Notes: a model not told the origin generated them from the letters alone. DNA of 64,000 nucleotides from Caenorhabditis elegans (GCF_000002985.6 NC_003284.9:1178001-1242000); one strand, 5' to 3'. Shown: positions 1-12,893, counted from the stretch's first letter. Translations and numbers: made by a program.

Positions 1-39
1 AATATTTTTAGTTCTATTTTTTTATAATATAATTCCGTA

Positions 40-42
<3 letters not shown>

Positions 43-74
<32 letters not shown>
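43..74. repeat. (TA)n microsatellite
   Basis: Uninterrupted AT dinucleotides for about 32 bases. Confidence 0.95.
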
Positions 75-76
<2 letters not shown>

Positions 77-127
77 AAGCATATGCCGAGATTTGTATAT
101 CCTCCATATAAATTTATTAATCTCTAC

Positions 128-332
128 CAGGGGTGGCGCTAAGTTGCAACAGGTCGACCTGCCTATTTCACAGCAGCTTCACCAACAATCCAATCATAAT
201 TTTGAAGATAAAATTACATTAACATGGCGGCCCCCTTGCTCAAATTTTCTTTTTCGAGGCCGACACTTTATTTATTGAGGTCTCTACAAGTGTTGGAGCA
301 GGCCGACCTGTTGCGACCTATCGCCACCCCTA
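128..332. repeat. Short inverted-repeat element (hAT-like MITE)
   Basis: The two ends are inverted copies of about 35 bases: the left begins CAGGGGTGGCG and the right is its imperfect reverse complement, both running into GCAACAGGTCG and CCTG. About 205 bp in all, with no coding capacity. CAGGGGTGG ends are typical of hAT-type non-autonomous elements, but a clean 8-bp target duplication is not visible, so the class is inference. Confidence 0.6.
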
Positions 333-1984
333 CTCGTAACTGTATGCATCTCTTCCTTTTTGCATCCGGTAGTCGTAAAATGACACACGCAACAGAGAAA
401 TATTAAAATCTCTTTCCAGGAGTGTGTTAATAGCCGTCAATAATAGGTAATAAACATTTCTTCTCAATTATTATTTACAACTGTGTACATGACGTCCGAT
501 TTGTTTTTTTTTTCTAAACACCGTTTGTCGGTCACTGACTGCCGGCGAACGGAGGCTGGCAAGCCAAAAAGTGCCCGCCGGTGATCGGTACTTTCCTGAA
601 CGCTTTTTTCCTATTGGGTTGTGATTGTGAGTTTTATATATTCAATTCAGAGATCGAATATTAAACAGATCATGTCTTTTTAATACAGTTCAAGCAAGTT
701 CAATAAGCCACCTCAAGCAAATATGAGCACAGAATTAGAATTTTCAAAAAAAATGGTAGTGCAACTTTTCTAGGACATTCGTTAAAATTTCGTTAAAAAC
801 AACGGAAAATAAAGTTTTTTCAGCGTTTTTCAAAAATGATTTTGTACTTTCATGGATGACTGTGCTTTGAGTCAATTTGTTATATATTTTGTTCAGATTT
901 CGTTGGTTGAGACATGAACTTGTTTGGTGGCTTATAGTTTTGCGCATTTTTGTGGTAACTTTTTCAGAGCACTGCTCATAAGAATTTCAAAATAGTTACT
1001 TCTGAATTTTCAGCAAATTACATCAATTTTAAAAAAACGGTAAAGTATTTAAGTACATTTTTTGAATACAGCTGTAAGTTTTGCAGGAATCAGCTAAAAT
1101 TTTCAAATATCGGATAACTAGAACGGTTGTGTCAATTTTTTAAAGCCGGTGCATTTTTCAACTTATCTCTCAATTCTGACTCAGAGTTGCATAATGTTGC
1201 TGAAAATCTGAAATGCAAAACTTCAGTAGCACACTTTTTTTCTTGAAAATTCTCGCCATAGTTTGCAGGCACTCACTTTTTGAATTGCGACAAAATGTGA
1301 CAGCTTTTGTTGTTTTTTTTTTTCAGTTTTCCACAGCTCACTCAAGCTATTATGAACATCACAACATCTATATAGCACATTATTGTTTTTTCGGAACATT
1401 TTCTTGGAGTTTTTCCCACCATGACCACCAACTCTTGGTACTCGAAAAGACAAAGGAGGGCTGGAGGCGGAGTTAACTAGAGCCTTTTTGCTCCGCCCCA
1501 GATGTTGGGCCAAAGGATGCTCTCACGGAAGAGAAGAAGGCGCTTCTCTCAACTCTCGCCACGACGGGCAATCATTGAGCGAGACTTTTTTTGTGTTGGA
1601 AAATTTGATGCACTCTTTTATTTCGTTCTGTTTCATTTCTCGAACTGCCAATTTTTTTCGATTTTTTTGTCGGTCATTTTTTGCTGAAATTTGGTTTCCC
1701 GTGAAGTTAGAGTTTGGAGAATTTTAATGGAAAATAGTTGAATTCTGCAGGGAAAAACTTAGAGTTTAATGCAGAATATATTATACAGAATGAATCGCAT
1801 AATTTTTTGGATCTTGAACTTTTCTAATTAGAATTTTCAAAAAAAAAAAAATTTTCGTCATTTCTTATTTTGGAGAATTAAAAAATTACCAAAAATTTAT
1901 GTTTAGTTAATATAGTTTAAATATAATTTTAAGGAGATTAGGTGAAAAACTTATCCACAAAATTTAAGCCATATCATGTGTCGG

Positions 1985-2990
1985 CTTTGATGCACCATAG
2001 AAAAGTTGTAATTATTTTTTCTCGTCTACTAAAATAAGTTCTAAAAAGTACTTTTTTGTTCTAAAAAGTATTTTAAATAAGTTCTAAAAAGTACTTTATT
2101 TTTTTTCTCAGTGTGTGTCGATGTACCATGACCAAATTGTCTCTTCCTCTCGGTGATTATTGTAATTTTACTGTACTTTGTTAGAGTGCTAATGCACTAT
2201 TTTATTTTTTCTTAGCCACTATCTGTATTTTAACACATTCCACCGTCAAAACTTTATCATTGTTAATTTTTTCGAATTTCTAGAACCAGAATTGGCCCGT
2301 CACTGTTCCGTGGTTGCTTGTCAATCAGCGAAGAGCTGTTTCGAGATAGCCGAATGATCCGGTTATCATCTGCATCTCTAATTTAATGCTGCAACCGAGG
2401 CCTCACTGGATATCCAAACTGCTCATTGCACTTTTTTGCTCAGCCAACGTGTTTGCATATTCCGAATACAGGTTTGAGCTTATTTTTTGGTGATGCCCTA
2501 CAAAAAATGTATTTCAGCTCTACCACAAAATATTGCTATAGCTGCATGTCAGAAGACTTCCTACTCCATTGGCCATATCTTGATGAGGTGAGAATTTGGT
2601 TTCTAGTGTAAAATATTAAAATTAAATTTTACTAAGCTGTAGTAACTGCCTGAAAAAATAACTCAATGTCATGTTCTATCACGTCAAATGGAGTTATCCT
2701 AGCGTTCAACAGTTTTCTATTACTCAACAACGTCTAAAATAAGCATTTTGGGTCTTAATGCACCATGACCAAATTTCTCAAGTGACCGAAAATTTTCCAG
2801 TACTTGGTCAAGTCGAAAATGACTGTCATTTTTATTTTATGATGCACCATGTCCGTGTTGTTCACAAAAACGAGATCGTGCAATATTTGTACTTGGCAGA
2901 GGTTCTTTAGATTCCGGTTACGTATAGAATATCTCATCTTTGAATTGATGCACCATGACCGTATTTTTCAAGTGACCGAGTCACAAAAAC
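1985..2990. repeat. Dispersed TGATGCACCATGACC motif cluster
   Basis: Near-identical copies of TGATGCACCATGACC lie at about 1988, 2119, 2755, 2840 and 2946; several are followed by CAAATTTCTCAAGTGACCG. Degenerate copies recur at about 4375, 4660 and 5534, so the family spans the first introns of the Ly-6-like gene. Function unknown. Confidence 0.6.
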
Positions 2991-5900
2991 AAATGCGTCT
3001 GGAACAAAAATTTATATCATAAATTGGTTACTAAACCCGCTTCCCAAAAAATTTGTCTCATGTGATCCCGTGATGACAAGAAAATTGCAGCAGCAACAGA
3101 AGCACACCAACGGCACATAGATTGCATTTGATAATGGGGACAACCTGTCAGCCATTCATTATCTCACTTTTATGTGATTTCCATCCGTTGGTATTTAGGA
3201 TGTTTAAATGCATACCTATGGAGCAGTTATTTATACACATATCCCTCCCGAGAGAGAACGAGTCCCCCTTTCACAACTGTTATTGAGAGAACGAGCGCTA
3301 GGGGGTGTTGAATTTCGGTGTGAGGTATGGGGGGAGGGGTATCGCTAAACCTTCTAAACGTATTAATTTTCACTTTGCGTGCTCCTTCAAAAATTTGAAA
3401 ATTTCAAAATATTTTGGGAAAGAAAATAATAACGTTTTGCTCTTCAAATCCACAACTCATCTTCCGAAATCCACATTTTTCTGTCCCGTGGCAATCAAAT
3501 TTACATAATTTTCATAACAGGGAGTTTGTCGAGTTTGTCACATGTTTTTCCCTCTTTCCCACTCCAACTTTGACCCTTCTGACACTACTAAAGCCAGAAG
3601 AGATTTCTTGAAGCAAAACGAAAAAAATTTCTCTCCGGAAAGGGGGTCATGATATATCTTCAAGCCCCCCCCCCCTCATCTAACCCCATAGGACTCGCCA
3701 AACAAGTATGAAGATTTGGGAAAGAGGAGCACAATGTCAAATCCTCAAAACCAGAGGCTTGGCGACGACTGGGGGTCCCTGCAATCCCTTGGAGACCGTC
3801 CGCATATATCAGAGAAGACAGCCCGATGTCGTCGACGCGAGGAGCTTGGAGAAGGGGAAAAGCTTCTATTGCAACCACAAAAAAGGGGGATCGAGAGGGG
3901 GGTAGGAGGGGAGAGTCATAGAGAAACAAAGAGGGGTATTTGGAAATTGTATTGTAAAAGCTGAAAGTATGGTAGAATTTTTGTAGCGAGCGGAATTAAA
4001 ATTTAAAAAAACATGAACAGAACAGTGTGTCTTCGAAAATATACCGACAAATCTGTAAACAGGAAAAATAAATTATATATTGATCAAAAATATGTTGGTA
4101 TCAATAAGAAAAAACATACATTAAAAAATAAATCAATGACCGAAAAATTTGTCAAAGTTTGAATTTTTCCAAAAATCAAAAAACGTGTAAAACATCCTTT
4201 TTTCATGTTTTTAAAAAAAAATTTTACAACACATTAAATTGATTGAAAATTGCAAAAAAAACTTTCGAATGACATCTAATTTTTTCTAGTAACAAAATTG
4301 TTTCAAGCACATAAGAGTAACTTTTGTAGCAACTATTCAAGTTAATATATCATGTTGTTTCAAAAAATTTGATCATGGTGCAATGCGACACGGACGAATA
4401 TACACAAAATAAAAATATTTCAAATTGAAATTTAGGATTTTGTGAAAACCGAGAAAATATACAATTTCTTGAAAAAATCGATAATCTATACATTAATTAT
4501 TGCAGGTAAATATTGATATAGCGATTTTTCAAAAAAACACCTTTTTTATTTGAGACCATCAAGCCTAACTAATATAGCAGTATTGAAAAGAATAAAAAAT
4601 TGTTTATCAGAAAACGTGGCCTCGGAAAAGAAAACTAGCTCACGGTGCACGGTTCTCTGATTTATGGTGCATCGAAAAACTTTACAAGGCCAACATTTCT
4701 TAATAAATATGTTTTGGCAACATGTACCAATGTACCAATGTACCAAGATCTTTTCAAACTGTATTTCTAAATAAATAAATCGAAAATTTTCCAAATTTCA
4801 GGTGTACTATCGCCCTCTCAACTTCACCGACCATTGCTTCAAAATGACCCCATCAGTAATGGAACTTTAAAAAATCAATAACTTATACAATTATTGCAGG
4901 CAAATATTGGAACAATGCCTTGCAGTCATTCGATGTGTGTGACCGTCATTGAGCCGAGAATTTTAGCAGGTAAATTTATTGGCTTCGAAAAAATTTGAAA
5001 TTTTGAAAATGTTAGAAAAATATTCACTAAAACTTAAAAGTTTTGCAAAAGATAAGAATCGCAAAATTCAGGTTTAGAAAATTGAAAAAAAAACAGATTA
5101 AAAAAAATAATTGTATGTATATTTTCAGCTAGTTTTCAAATCTACCTTTATTTCATTTTAAAATGGCCCCGTTTTCATTTTTGCGGTCATTTCTATGATA
5201 AAATTTATTTTCTGAGCCGTTCAGTTCAAAAATGTCTCCAACTATTTTCCAACTTCCTCCTCATTCATTCATTCCCATTTCCTAATCCCATTCATCAATA
5301 ACAACAGCTCTGGGGTACCCAGGTGTATCCTATCCATCAGGGACGGCCGAGGGGAGGGGTGGGAGAGGGAAAGAGTCGAAAAAAGTGCGGTAAACGAGAA
5401 GGTGTCTCATTGAAAATGATGGATCTGTTACAATAAACCACTTATCTTTCACATTCCTTTCACTTGATTGTGATGATTAAAAATGTTGCGTTTTTAATCA
5501 AAGGATACGCTTTGAGAGCTACTTTTTGGTTTTTGATGCATTGAGGAAAAAAGTGGTCTTATCTTTGAAAATTGAGCAATTGAGAAATTGGTGTAAAGTA
5601 ACAAAACGTCTGTAGTGTGGCATTTTTCAACGGTGGCAGAATTTTTAAAAAGTATGCTCCTAAGCATTCAATAAATAGGTATATGTTTAAAAATACCACA
5701 TTGCCCGATCCAATCATGATGTATCGACTGCTGACTGTTAAATAAAAGTGATCAGTGTAGAACCTAAATTTGTCAGTGCAAATGATTAAATGGTCAGTGC
5801 AATTTGCCAAGTGGTCAGTGCAATTGGTCAAGTGGTTAACGCAGAATTACCTTGTATTACAAAACATAAAAGTAAAATGCAATGACTTTTTCAGTTTAAC

Positions 5901-8900
5901 TTTCCATCTTAAAATTCTGATCATTGTGAAAAATGTTTATAATAAAAGTTTCAAATTCTGCTGTTTTTCCCAGAGATTCTAAAAAAATGTTCATCAAATT
6001 TTCCAGCAACCAAAGATCGCAATTTTCAAGTTCAATATTTTCCGCTTTACCGCGTCGAATGACCTCCAACTGCCCTTGTGTGTCGCAATGTAGTTATGCT
6101 CAATTGCGACTTGTTCACTTATTCTAACTCACTGTGCGTCCTCCTCTCTCTCTCTGCTGCTCCCCCCAATTATCTAATCTAATCCTCCTTCCGTTTCGTG
6201 TACAGAGCAAGATTTCATGGAATAAAATATTCTTGTGGTGCTCCAAGATTAGTTGTGCTCTCTTTTCTGCACACTGCCGCGCTAGTTCATTTTTCGGGAT
6301 TTTTTTCCTGTTGGAACTGGGAGGCCTGTGAGGAAGCAATTGGTCTAATAATATTATGCAAGGGAGACAGGGAGAACAGCATCTGTTAATCAAATTACAA
6401 CTTGATTGCGATTGAGTTAGAGTTTGTTGACTCTTTGAGCACAAGAGCCGGGCTCCAGGGAACCGTCCATCAAGATTTTGGACCACCCATAAACAGTCTC
6501 CAGAGGTTAAGCTGCACTAAACCCAATACAAATTGGCTACCTAGGATCGCCTCAGTTGAAAACTTCTAAAGTTAAGGCTATAAACGGCAGCTTTTATCTA
6601 GATAGTGTTCACTCCTAGTTAAAGAAAAATCATCAATTTTCCACGGTTTTTGCAATTTACTGATAATCTAGTCTAACTTATAAATAAGTTGAAATTTAAA
6701 TTTTCCAAATCCAACACGAGCTTTGACTACTTCGGAGCAACATGTTTTCAGAAAAAGAAACAAAAGGATGCAACTCACCAATCGGATTACCCTTTTCTCT
6801 TTTTCTTTTTTTGTGAACGTTTTCTGATTCCCACAAACTTGATCCCTTTTATTTTATTATTTTTCCAAAAATACAGGGGAGAGGGGCGAATGAAAAATAG
6901 AAAAAGTTCAATTTTGATATCAGGAGTTGGCTCAAAATCTAGTTCAAGCTGTTGGCCAAGCTCAAGATCAAAATTGTGCTCGAGCCGGTGCTCAATTGTT
7001 AAAATCAAAGTGGCCGGCCGCATTCAATACGTCAGACTATTTCAGTTTCCGCTAGTCTGAGTCTAAGCTTCTAACCTCGCTGCGTTATAATAATCGATTT
7101 ATGGCCAGATCAAGCTAGCTCCAGCCTAAATTTAAGGCACGGCTACTAGCAAGCTCGGGCCTAGTCTATGTGCAAGATTGATGATGGGTTTGTTTTTTAA
7201 GCCTTGTACACGGTCTCACATACGCTTTTAATTAAATCCTCCTTATAATGAAACTGCAGCAACAGTTGCTCAAGCCTAAAGATATGAGCTCGAAAACGAA
7301 GCTAAGGAACTTAACATTTGATCCGCATACTCAAAGTCTCATCAAAATCAAAAGCTCTTGGCTTTAGATCTCTGTTTTTAAGCCTAAAACTTGAGCTTAA
7401 CCGCATGATAGCTCCAGGTCAAGCCTAAAGATCCAGCTCCAGGCTCTAAATTAATAACAACACCATAAGTGGCACACTTCTTTTTGTCCCACCAACAACA
7501 CAACAACAACTACTACAACTATTACGACAACTCCAAATCCACTCGAAATCTCCTGTAGGACCCTGGGATGAGGCACCTCCTGAACAACTTTGATTGGTTT
7601 TTTTGTTGAGTGTGTGTGCATGTGCACATCACAAAATAAAAGCATAAAAAGAGGAGACAAGAAGGAGTGCGCGCGAGAAAACGAGAGGTAATCGCATTGA
7701 AAATGGAATTTGAGTGGAAAAAGAGGGGGGGACAAATGAAAGTACATCATTTTGATGATGCAAACATGTCCTCACTATTCAACTAAAAATATTTGGAGGG
7801 AAGGGTGACAGACAGGAAAAAAAAGGAACATTTGTATGGGAACGGTACTGATAATTAAAATACCTCAACTAAAATTACCGACAACCATAGTAAAACTTTT
7901 CATCAAATTTTTGAATTATTTTCTAAATTCACATCCAAAAAAGCGGTAATCTCATATTTCACTTGTCTTAGTTTTGGAAGTTTCACAATTTTTTTATTAA
8001 ATTGTTAAATTTCTCAGATAAGTCCAATTTTTAAAAGTGAACTTACCAATTTGCCAAAACCTTGATTGAAAGGTTTCATTGTAAAATTTTCTAGGCTAAA
8101 ATTGATTTTACGCATAACTTTCACTAGCACCACTCCACCTTCAAAAAATTAATTTTAAAAACTGTAAGGTTTTTTTTTGAGTTGCTGCCCACTTTCAAGT
8201 CACTTTTTTTCAAGTAAGATCAATTTGATTGAAACTGTTAAAATTTAAAATTTCTGATCTAGAAAAATTAAAGTGCAAAAAAAAAAATTTAAATAAAAAT
8301 TGCAGTGAGTATTTGGAAAAAGTTTTTATCTTAAACCTTTTTGTAAAAAATAACGTTGACAAGTCTATTTCGGACAGTACTAAAGATTTTTGAATGTGTT
8401 TCAAGCATTATATGCGAAAATGAAACTTTTTTTTCAAGCTAATTTTTTTTAATTTTTAAATCTGAAAATTTTAATTTTTCAACTTCAACTGCAAGTATTA
8501 GATCTCAAAAAATATCCTTAAATATTATTTTTTGGACAATTTTTTAAAAACCTTGTAACGCTTGTTTTGAGAACAGTTACCTAGTTTCTATAGAAAACTT
8601 TCGGTTTCAGACAATTCTTTCTGGTTTTTATTTTGAAACAATTTTGCTAGCTCTCCCAAAATTAAATCAATAAAACGTATCACAGGTCGAACAGTACACA
8701 TTCCCACAATGTGCCAGAAAAAATTATATGGGATCAGAGTTTGAAAACTTCAATTTCATATGTTCTAAAATGAACATCTATTTTTAAAATTAATTTCCCA
8801 ATTCCAGGTCAACACATTGGAAACAATATAATACGTGGTTGCTTTTCCGGTGTTTTCAAATATGGATCAACGCCGAAATCTCAAAGTCAACAAGTTTTAG

Positions 8901-9727
8901 GTAATGTCTTTCAATTTATAAATTTTTCCGGCTGACACAAACCTTGATAAAATGCCTACTCCTTGAATATACGTCTCAAATTTCAAGAAATGATATAAGT
9001 TACCCTAAGTATTGAGTTTCATAGAGTATGACTAAAGTGATCTCTTAAGAAATATTTTGTGCAAAATTTGAGACATTTTCAATAAAATTTATAAGAACAA
9101 AAGGCAACACATTTGGAAAAGGAAATTGCAGAAACATAGAAACTTTGAAATTTTTCAGATACCTCATGTAGTCGAATGCCTGCACATAAATTATTACCAC
9201 CCCGGCTGGCAGCAAGGAGCAGCAATCGAACAGTCGAACTGTGCTGGTGTGCTGGACAGCTGTGTAATTATTATCCCAGTGTTGCAATTAATCATAGGTA
9301 ACGTTTTTTATGCGGAAAATGAAAAATGGAAAAAAAAAGTTGGATTATTTTATATTGCAATTGAAAAATTGAACTTTATCGAAATTTTAAATTTTTTCGG
9401 TCAAAAATTTTAATAAAAACTAATAAACTAGAATATAAAATTTAGAATGTTATCTTGAAACTTTTTTATAAAAAATAATTACTTACTGCAAAGGTTTCGA
9501 GTAAAAATTTGTTTAACAATTTGGTCAGTGCAAATTTCCTATTTGTGTCAAAGTGTTCAGTGTAAATTTCCAACTTGTGAAAAACTTTAGAAACATTGCA
9601 AAGATATAAAATCAAGAAATGTTGTTAAAATACAAAAAAAAACCGTTATTTTTTCAGTACTTCCCTCCACGTGATAGCTGCACTTCCAATCTTCCTGGTT
9701 CTCATACTGTGCTCATTTTGGAGTTGA
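2386..9727 (+). CDS. GPI-anchored Ly-6/ODR-2-like secreted protein
   Basis: Seven exons join in phase: 2386-2471, 2518-2587, 4802-4855, 4900-4969, 8808-8900, 9159-9297, 9658-9727 (582 nt, 193 aa). Residues 1-24 form a signal peptide (hydrophobic [13 protein letters not shown]). The mature part opens with YCYSC and closes with CWCAGQLCN. Ten cysteines (35, 38, 64, 78, 83, 105, 128, 153, 155, 160) and the final Cys-Asn give the Ly-6/uPAR three-finger pattern. NFT at 59-61 is a possible N-glycosylation site. The last exon codes a hydrophobic tail ([12 protein letters not shown]) ending within a few residues, as for GPI attachment near Asn169-Ser171. The YCYSCMS start and overall layout resemble the nematode ODR-2/HOT family, whose ODR-2 member acts in olfactory neurons; that assignment is from memory. 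Introns 2 and 4 (2.2 and 3.8 kb) could hold alternative first exons, as in odr-2. Confidence 0.85.
2588..4801 (+). other. Large intron 2 of the Ly-6-like gene
   Basis: Mostly AT-rich. A GC-rich patch at 3660-3960 is open on both strands (82 codons on +, 89 on -) without a matching splice site pair. It could be a regulatory block or an alternative exon; I cannot decide. The rest shows only A/T runs and scattered GCACCATGACC copies. Confidence 0.5.
5748..5838 (+). repeat. TTGGTCAGTGCA motif cluster
   Basis: Five spaced copies of (T)GGTCAGTGCAA, some degenerate, about 20-25 bases apart, in intron 4 of the Ly-6-like gene. Confidence 0.75.
7060..7440. repeat. Degenerate AAGCCTAA-type repeat
   Basis: Loose repeats of AAGCCTAA/GCTCAAGCC, related to the much clearer array at 39310-39715. 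They resemble decayed copies of the nematode telomere repeat TTAGGC read on the complementary strand. Confidence 0.4.
9522..9562 (+). repeat. TTGGTCAGTGCA motif cluster
   Basis: One full TTGGTCAGTGCAA and one degenerate copy (GTTCAGTGTAA), in the last intron of the Ly-6-like gene. Confidence 0.6.
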
Positions 9728-10536
9728 AACGCGCGCTGAAATCTCATTCACAAACGTCTAACAAAAATCCTGGAGTCTTTGAAAAAGGGTCTTTCTTTGA
9801 TATTTTTTGTAATTTCCTTCCTTTCCAACTTCTTATTCCCAAGAGAAAACCGTACACTTGAGAGCTTTTCTTACCAAATGATTGATCTCTATTTTTATCT
9901 TGTCTTATGTTTTTTTGAAGAGTTTTTTTTTTGAAAATAATTTTGATAATATAAATTTATTTGGAATTTAATGTATTGTTATTTTGTAATCGTAGTATTC
10001 GTAGTTTTCAGGATTTGTATTAAAATTACTTTGAAACTATGAATACAGTTTCGGCCAAAACTCGTGTTTTTGGTGATTTTACAAGTACGCATCACTAAAG
10101 ATTTTTTTTTCGTTCGTCTATGTAAAATTTTGAGTTGTGAAGGGTAGGAGCAGTGAGACACGTGAAAATATAGGTCAGAAAATTAATTTTTCATACTTTC
10201 ATGCACAGGTCTGAAACTTTAAGGGTAGGCATAATGAGGTACCTGAAATTTATTTTTTAAGACATCACGTGAAAATACAAATCAGAAAATCAATTTTTAA
10301 TACTTCCATGTAGAGTTCGAAAACTTCACCCTCTGCATCAGCGACAAATGTGTCTCGATTTATACAACTGGAAGACTTCTTCAAAAAGATGATGGAACCT
10401 TCTATTCACCATTTTTCTATCCTACGTTCAATTTTTAGTATCATTTTCTTTTACGCAGTAGTACTCCAATTTCATACGTTTTTTGTGATTCATAAGCCAT
10501 AAACATAAAAAACTAGGTAGTCAATATTTGAATAAA
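9728..10536. other. Convergent intergenic region
   Basis: Shared 3' flank of the Ly-6-like gene (+) and the homocysteine methyltransferase gene (-). It holds a tandemly repeated block at 10158-10311 and no gene I can support. Confidence 0.6.
10158..10311. repeat. Tandemly repeated block, 2 copies
   Basis: CACGTGAAAATA, then GTCAGAAAAT or ATCAGAAAAT, then TTTCATACTTTCATG or its variant. Copies at 10158-10203 and 10266-10311, about 108 bp apart. Confidence 0.65.
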
Positions 10537-12743
10537 TTACAATAACTGATTAGTGTTGATTTTTCCAAGTAGAGGTTTGAGAACTTTGATCTGATCATTT
10601 GTCACTCCACAACATCCTCCGATTGCTGTAACGCCTTTTTCAATCCATGATGTAACCAATGTTTTAGTGAACACATTACTCTCGTCGATTCTGCAAAACG
10701 TTTTTTTCAACGGAATCAATGAACTGTGACTCAAAAATCACTCCACTGATAGTCAGTAGTGGTGGCCGCTAGCAATCTGGAGATCGCAAGTTTGAGTCCG
10801 TCCTCATCCCCTAGGTTCACCCAGCCTCTATTGGAAAGTGAAGCAATCCACGACTTGGTTATCGGCCACAGTCCCCGGCTAGGACGTGCTTAAATTATAG
10901 CACAGAAGAATCACCACCAGGCAGTGTACCTCCCTCCCAGATCCGCAACACATAGCGTTTGTGGAACGGATTGTCTTTTAATCCTTTAATCTCTTAATTG
11001 GGTTTATCAGAAAAGTGGCGGGTTTGCAGCCAAAGGTCAATGCGAAACCCCACTATTGATGCCGTGAAGAAGATCCAAATCAAGGATGGGACAACTAGGC
11101 CAGTCGAGTATCTTCTTACGGTAATTGATGCCTACGTCTTTATACTGTCATCGCTAAGAAAATAGGTCGTATGAAGTATGACTAATCAACTTATGTTGCA
11201 TTGGACATATACAAATTTTTTGTTGATTCTCATGTTTTTTCTGACGTTTGGTGTTAAAGTTACACAACAATATTTCTGTGGCGGCAATTAGTAGGGATCT
11301 ACTACATCAAACTACAAACTACAAACTACAACTACAGCAACAAACTACACGCAGGAGTATGTCATTAGGAGCAGTAGAAAAAGCTATACCAGTAACAATA
11401 ATTTATCGTTACAATTGCAAAATTTTGTGTAAAGATTATTTTTCAAACGAAAAAAAAAATACTCACCCTTCTTCTAAAAACTTGGAATCCCCCTTGTTCG
11501 GATACACAAACACTTCGGAAAACGCGAAAGGCTGTAATTCATTTAAGGCGGGCAATACGTTGTTAGGGTCCGTGCAATTAATTCCTATTCCCAAGACTTG
11601 AGGGCTTTGTTTCATCTGCTGAGCGACGGAGGTTATTTTCTCTCCATGTCGTAGGCATCCGTGCTCCTGGAAGTTCATAAAGATTTTTCATTCGATTTTA
11701 AATATCAATGACTTTCACTCTAGTTATGTCAATTTATTTGCAAGATTTCACCAAATTTTCAAGTACAGAAATTTGCTTGATGACAATTTTTCAACAAAAT
11801 AGAACATTTCTAGAAGCGGGTAATTATTTTATTTGAACTACCTTAAAAGTAAAACTGATTACAGCTTCAAACTCTGGGAACTCCTGAAGAACATCTAAGG
11901 CAACTGATCCTTCATCTGCAGATGGAATCGTTTCAAAAATCAATTTCCGAATGCTTGATCTATTATGGAACAATGTCAAGATGATCTTGAAGTAGTCGTA
12001 GGCGGTTTTCTGGAAAAAACGGAAACTATTTTTGTTGTAAATGTTTTTTCTCAGTTGAATGTTTTATATCTAGTTATAGAACTAGTTTTTTTGTTGAAAA
12101 AGCGCCGAATATATGATCAGTTTTTGAATTAACTACTTACTCATTTGCAAATTTGATCTCATATTTCTATCACCTCTATAAGTAGTGACTATTCCAAACT
12201 TCATAAAAACTCGCCTTCGCTTCAGATTGGTCCATGTATGCTCCAGTATACTCTGACAAATCATGGTACATTGTTGCAAGAGTGCCTACTGATCCCCAAG
12301 CTTCCACATCAGAACTTCCTGTTGTCAAGTGACACAATTTCAAACAGGTTTCTTCGAAATACTTCTCATAAAGCTCCCTTTTCTCTGCATTTTCCGGAAT
12401 TGTTTTGTCAAGTGTGCTTCCAAAGTGGTATGTATTGCTGGTTATGACTTTGACTTCCAGGTCCAAAAATCTAAAATTTAAGATACATTGGCAAAGGAAT
12501 GAAAATTGAATTTCCTCACGATTTATAAACGTTCTCCATTAATTCCATATCAGCATTAGCAGGGAAGGACCAGTGCGGCTTGTTTTCCTGCTGCTGAAAA
12601 TTGTATATTTTACTATTAGAGTTTAGATAGGCTTCTGCATCTGCTTTGGCCAACTTTGAAAAATATAAGAACACACTTACATTACAGTCATACCCAAATC
12701 TAAGCAATTGAGATGACATGGATCCATCAAGAAGTCGAACCAT
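10537..12743 (-). CDS. Homocysteine S-methyltransferase
   Basis: Six exons join in phase: 12681-12743, 12520-12593, 12200-12470, 11842-12009, 11467-11666, 10537-10690 (930 nt, 309 aa, normal for the family). The start follows an acceptor (GTTTCAG) nine bases upstream, which suits trans-splicing. The protein is a homocysteine-binding barrel: LLDGSMSSQL at residues 4-13, VITSNTY near 53-59, the first zinc cysteine in GINC (Cys223) and the C-terminal IGGCCG pair (Cys285, Cys286). All three zinc ligands of the family are present, so it should be active. Family members move a methyl group to homocysteine to make methionine, often from S-methylmethionine or S-adenosylmethionine rather than folate; the short single-domain form fits that group. 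Cytosolic; no signal peptide. Intron 5 carries a tRNA-like repeat and a long fold-back lies 151 bp upstream. Confidence 0.93.
10741..10985 (+). repeat. tRNA-like (SINE-like) repeat
   Basis: An A-box-like ATAGTCAGTAGTGG at about 10748 is followed 30 bases later by a B-box-like AGTTTGAGTCC, then by about 180 bp of non-tRNA sequence. The T arm does not pair, so this is not a working tRNA; a tRNA-derived short element or unrelated repeat is possible. Lies in intron 5 of the methyltransferase gene. Confidence 0.35.
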
Positions 12744-12893
12744 TCTAAAACTCTGAAACTACGAATATTATTTTTTTGAAAGAATTAATATTAAATTCGT
12801 AGAAACTATAGTGATAGAAAACCGACCAAAAGTGCCAAAAGTTAAAGAAAAAAGCATTATGTGTTTGTTATCAAATTGAAATTGATAAGATAT

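Larger units (their letters stand above)
1..2385. other. Intergenic, upstream of the Ly-6-like gene
   Basis: AT-rich flank with no coding region I can support. It contains a (TA)n tract, a short inverted-repeat element and a GC-richer patch at about 1430-1570 that is open in several frames but has no convincing start or splice structure. The promoter of the gene starting at 2386 should lie in the last few hundred bases; I see no recognisable core element. Confidence 0.6.
4970..8807 (+). other. Large intron 4 of the Ly-6-like gene
   Basis: Contains a TTGGTCAGTGCA cluster near 5750-5838, a CT-rich block at 6140-6200 followed by an open stretch on the minus strand (6124-6486), degenerate AAGCCTAA-type sequence at about 7060-7440, and a CAACAACAAC run near 7495-7530. 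None of these gives a supportable exon. Confidence 0.5.

Noticed and set aside
3660..3964. Overlapping ORFs on both strands in a GC-rich patch
   Set aside because: Could be an alternative exon but no matching donor or acceptor in phase; left as an intron note only.
6124..6486. 120-codon minus-strand ORF
   Set aside because: Inside a Ly-6-like intron, low-complexity CT-rich start, no splice or start support.
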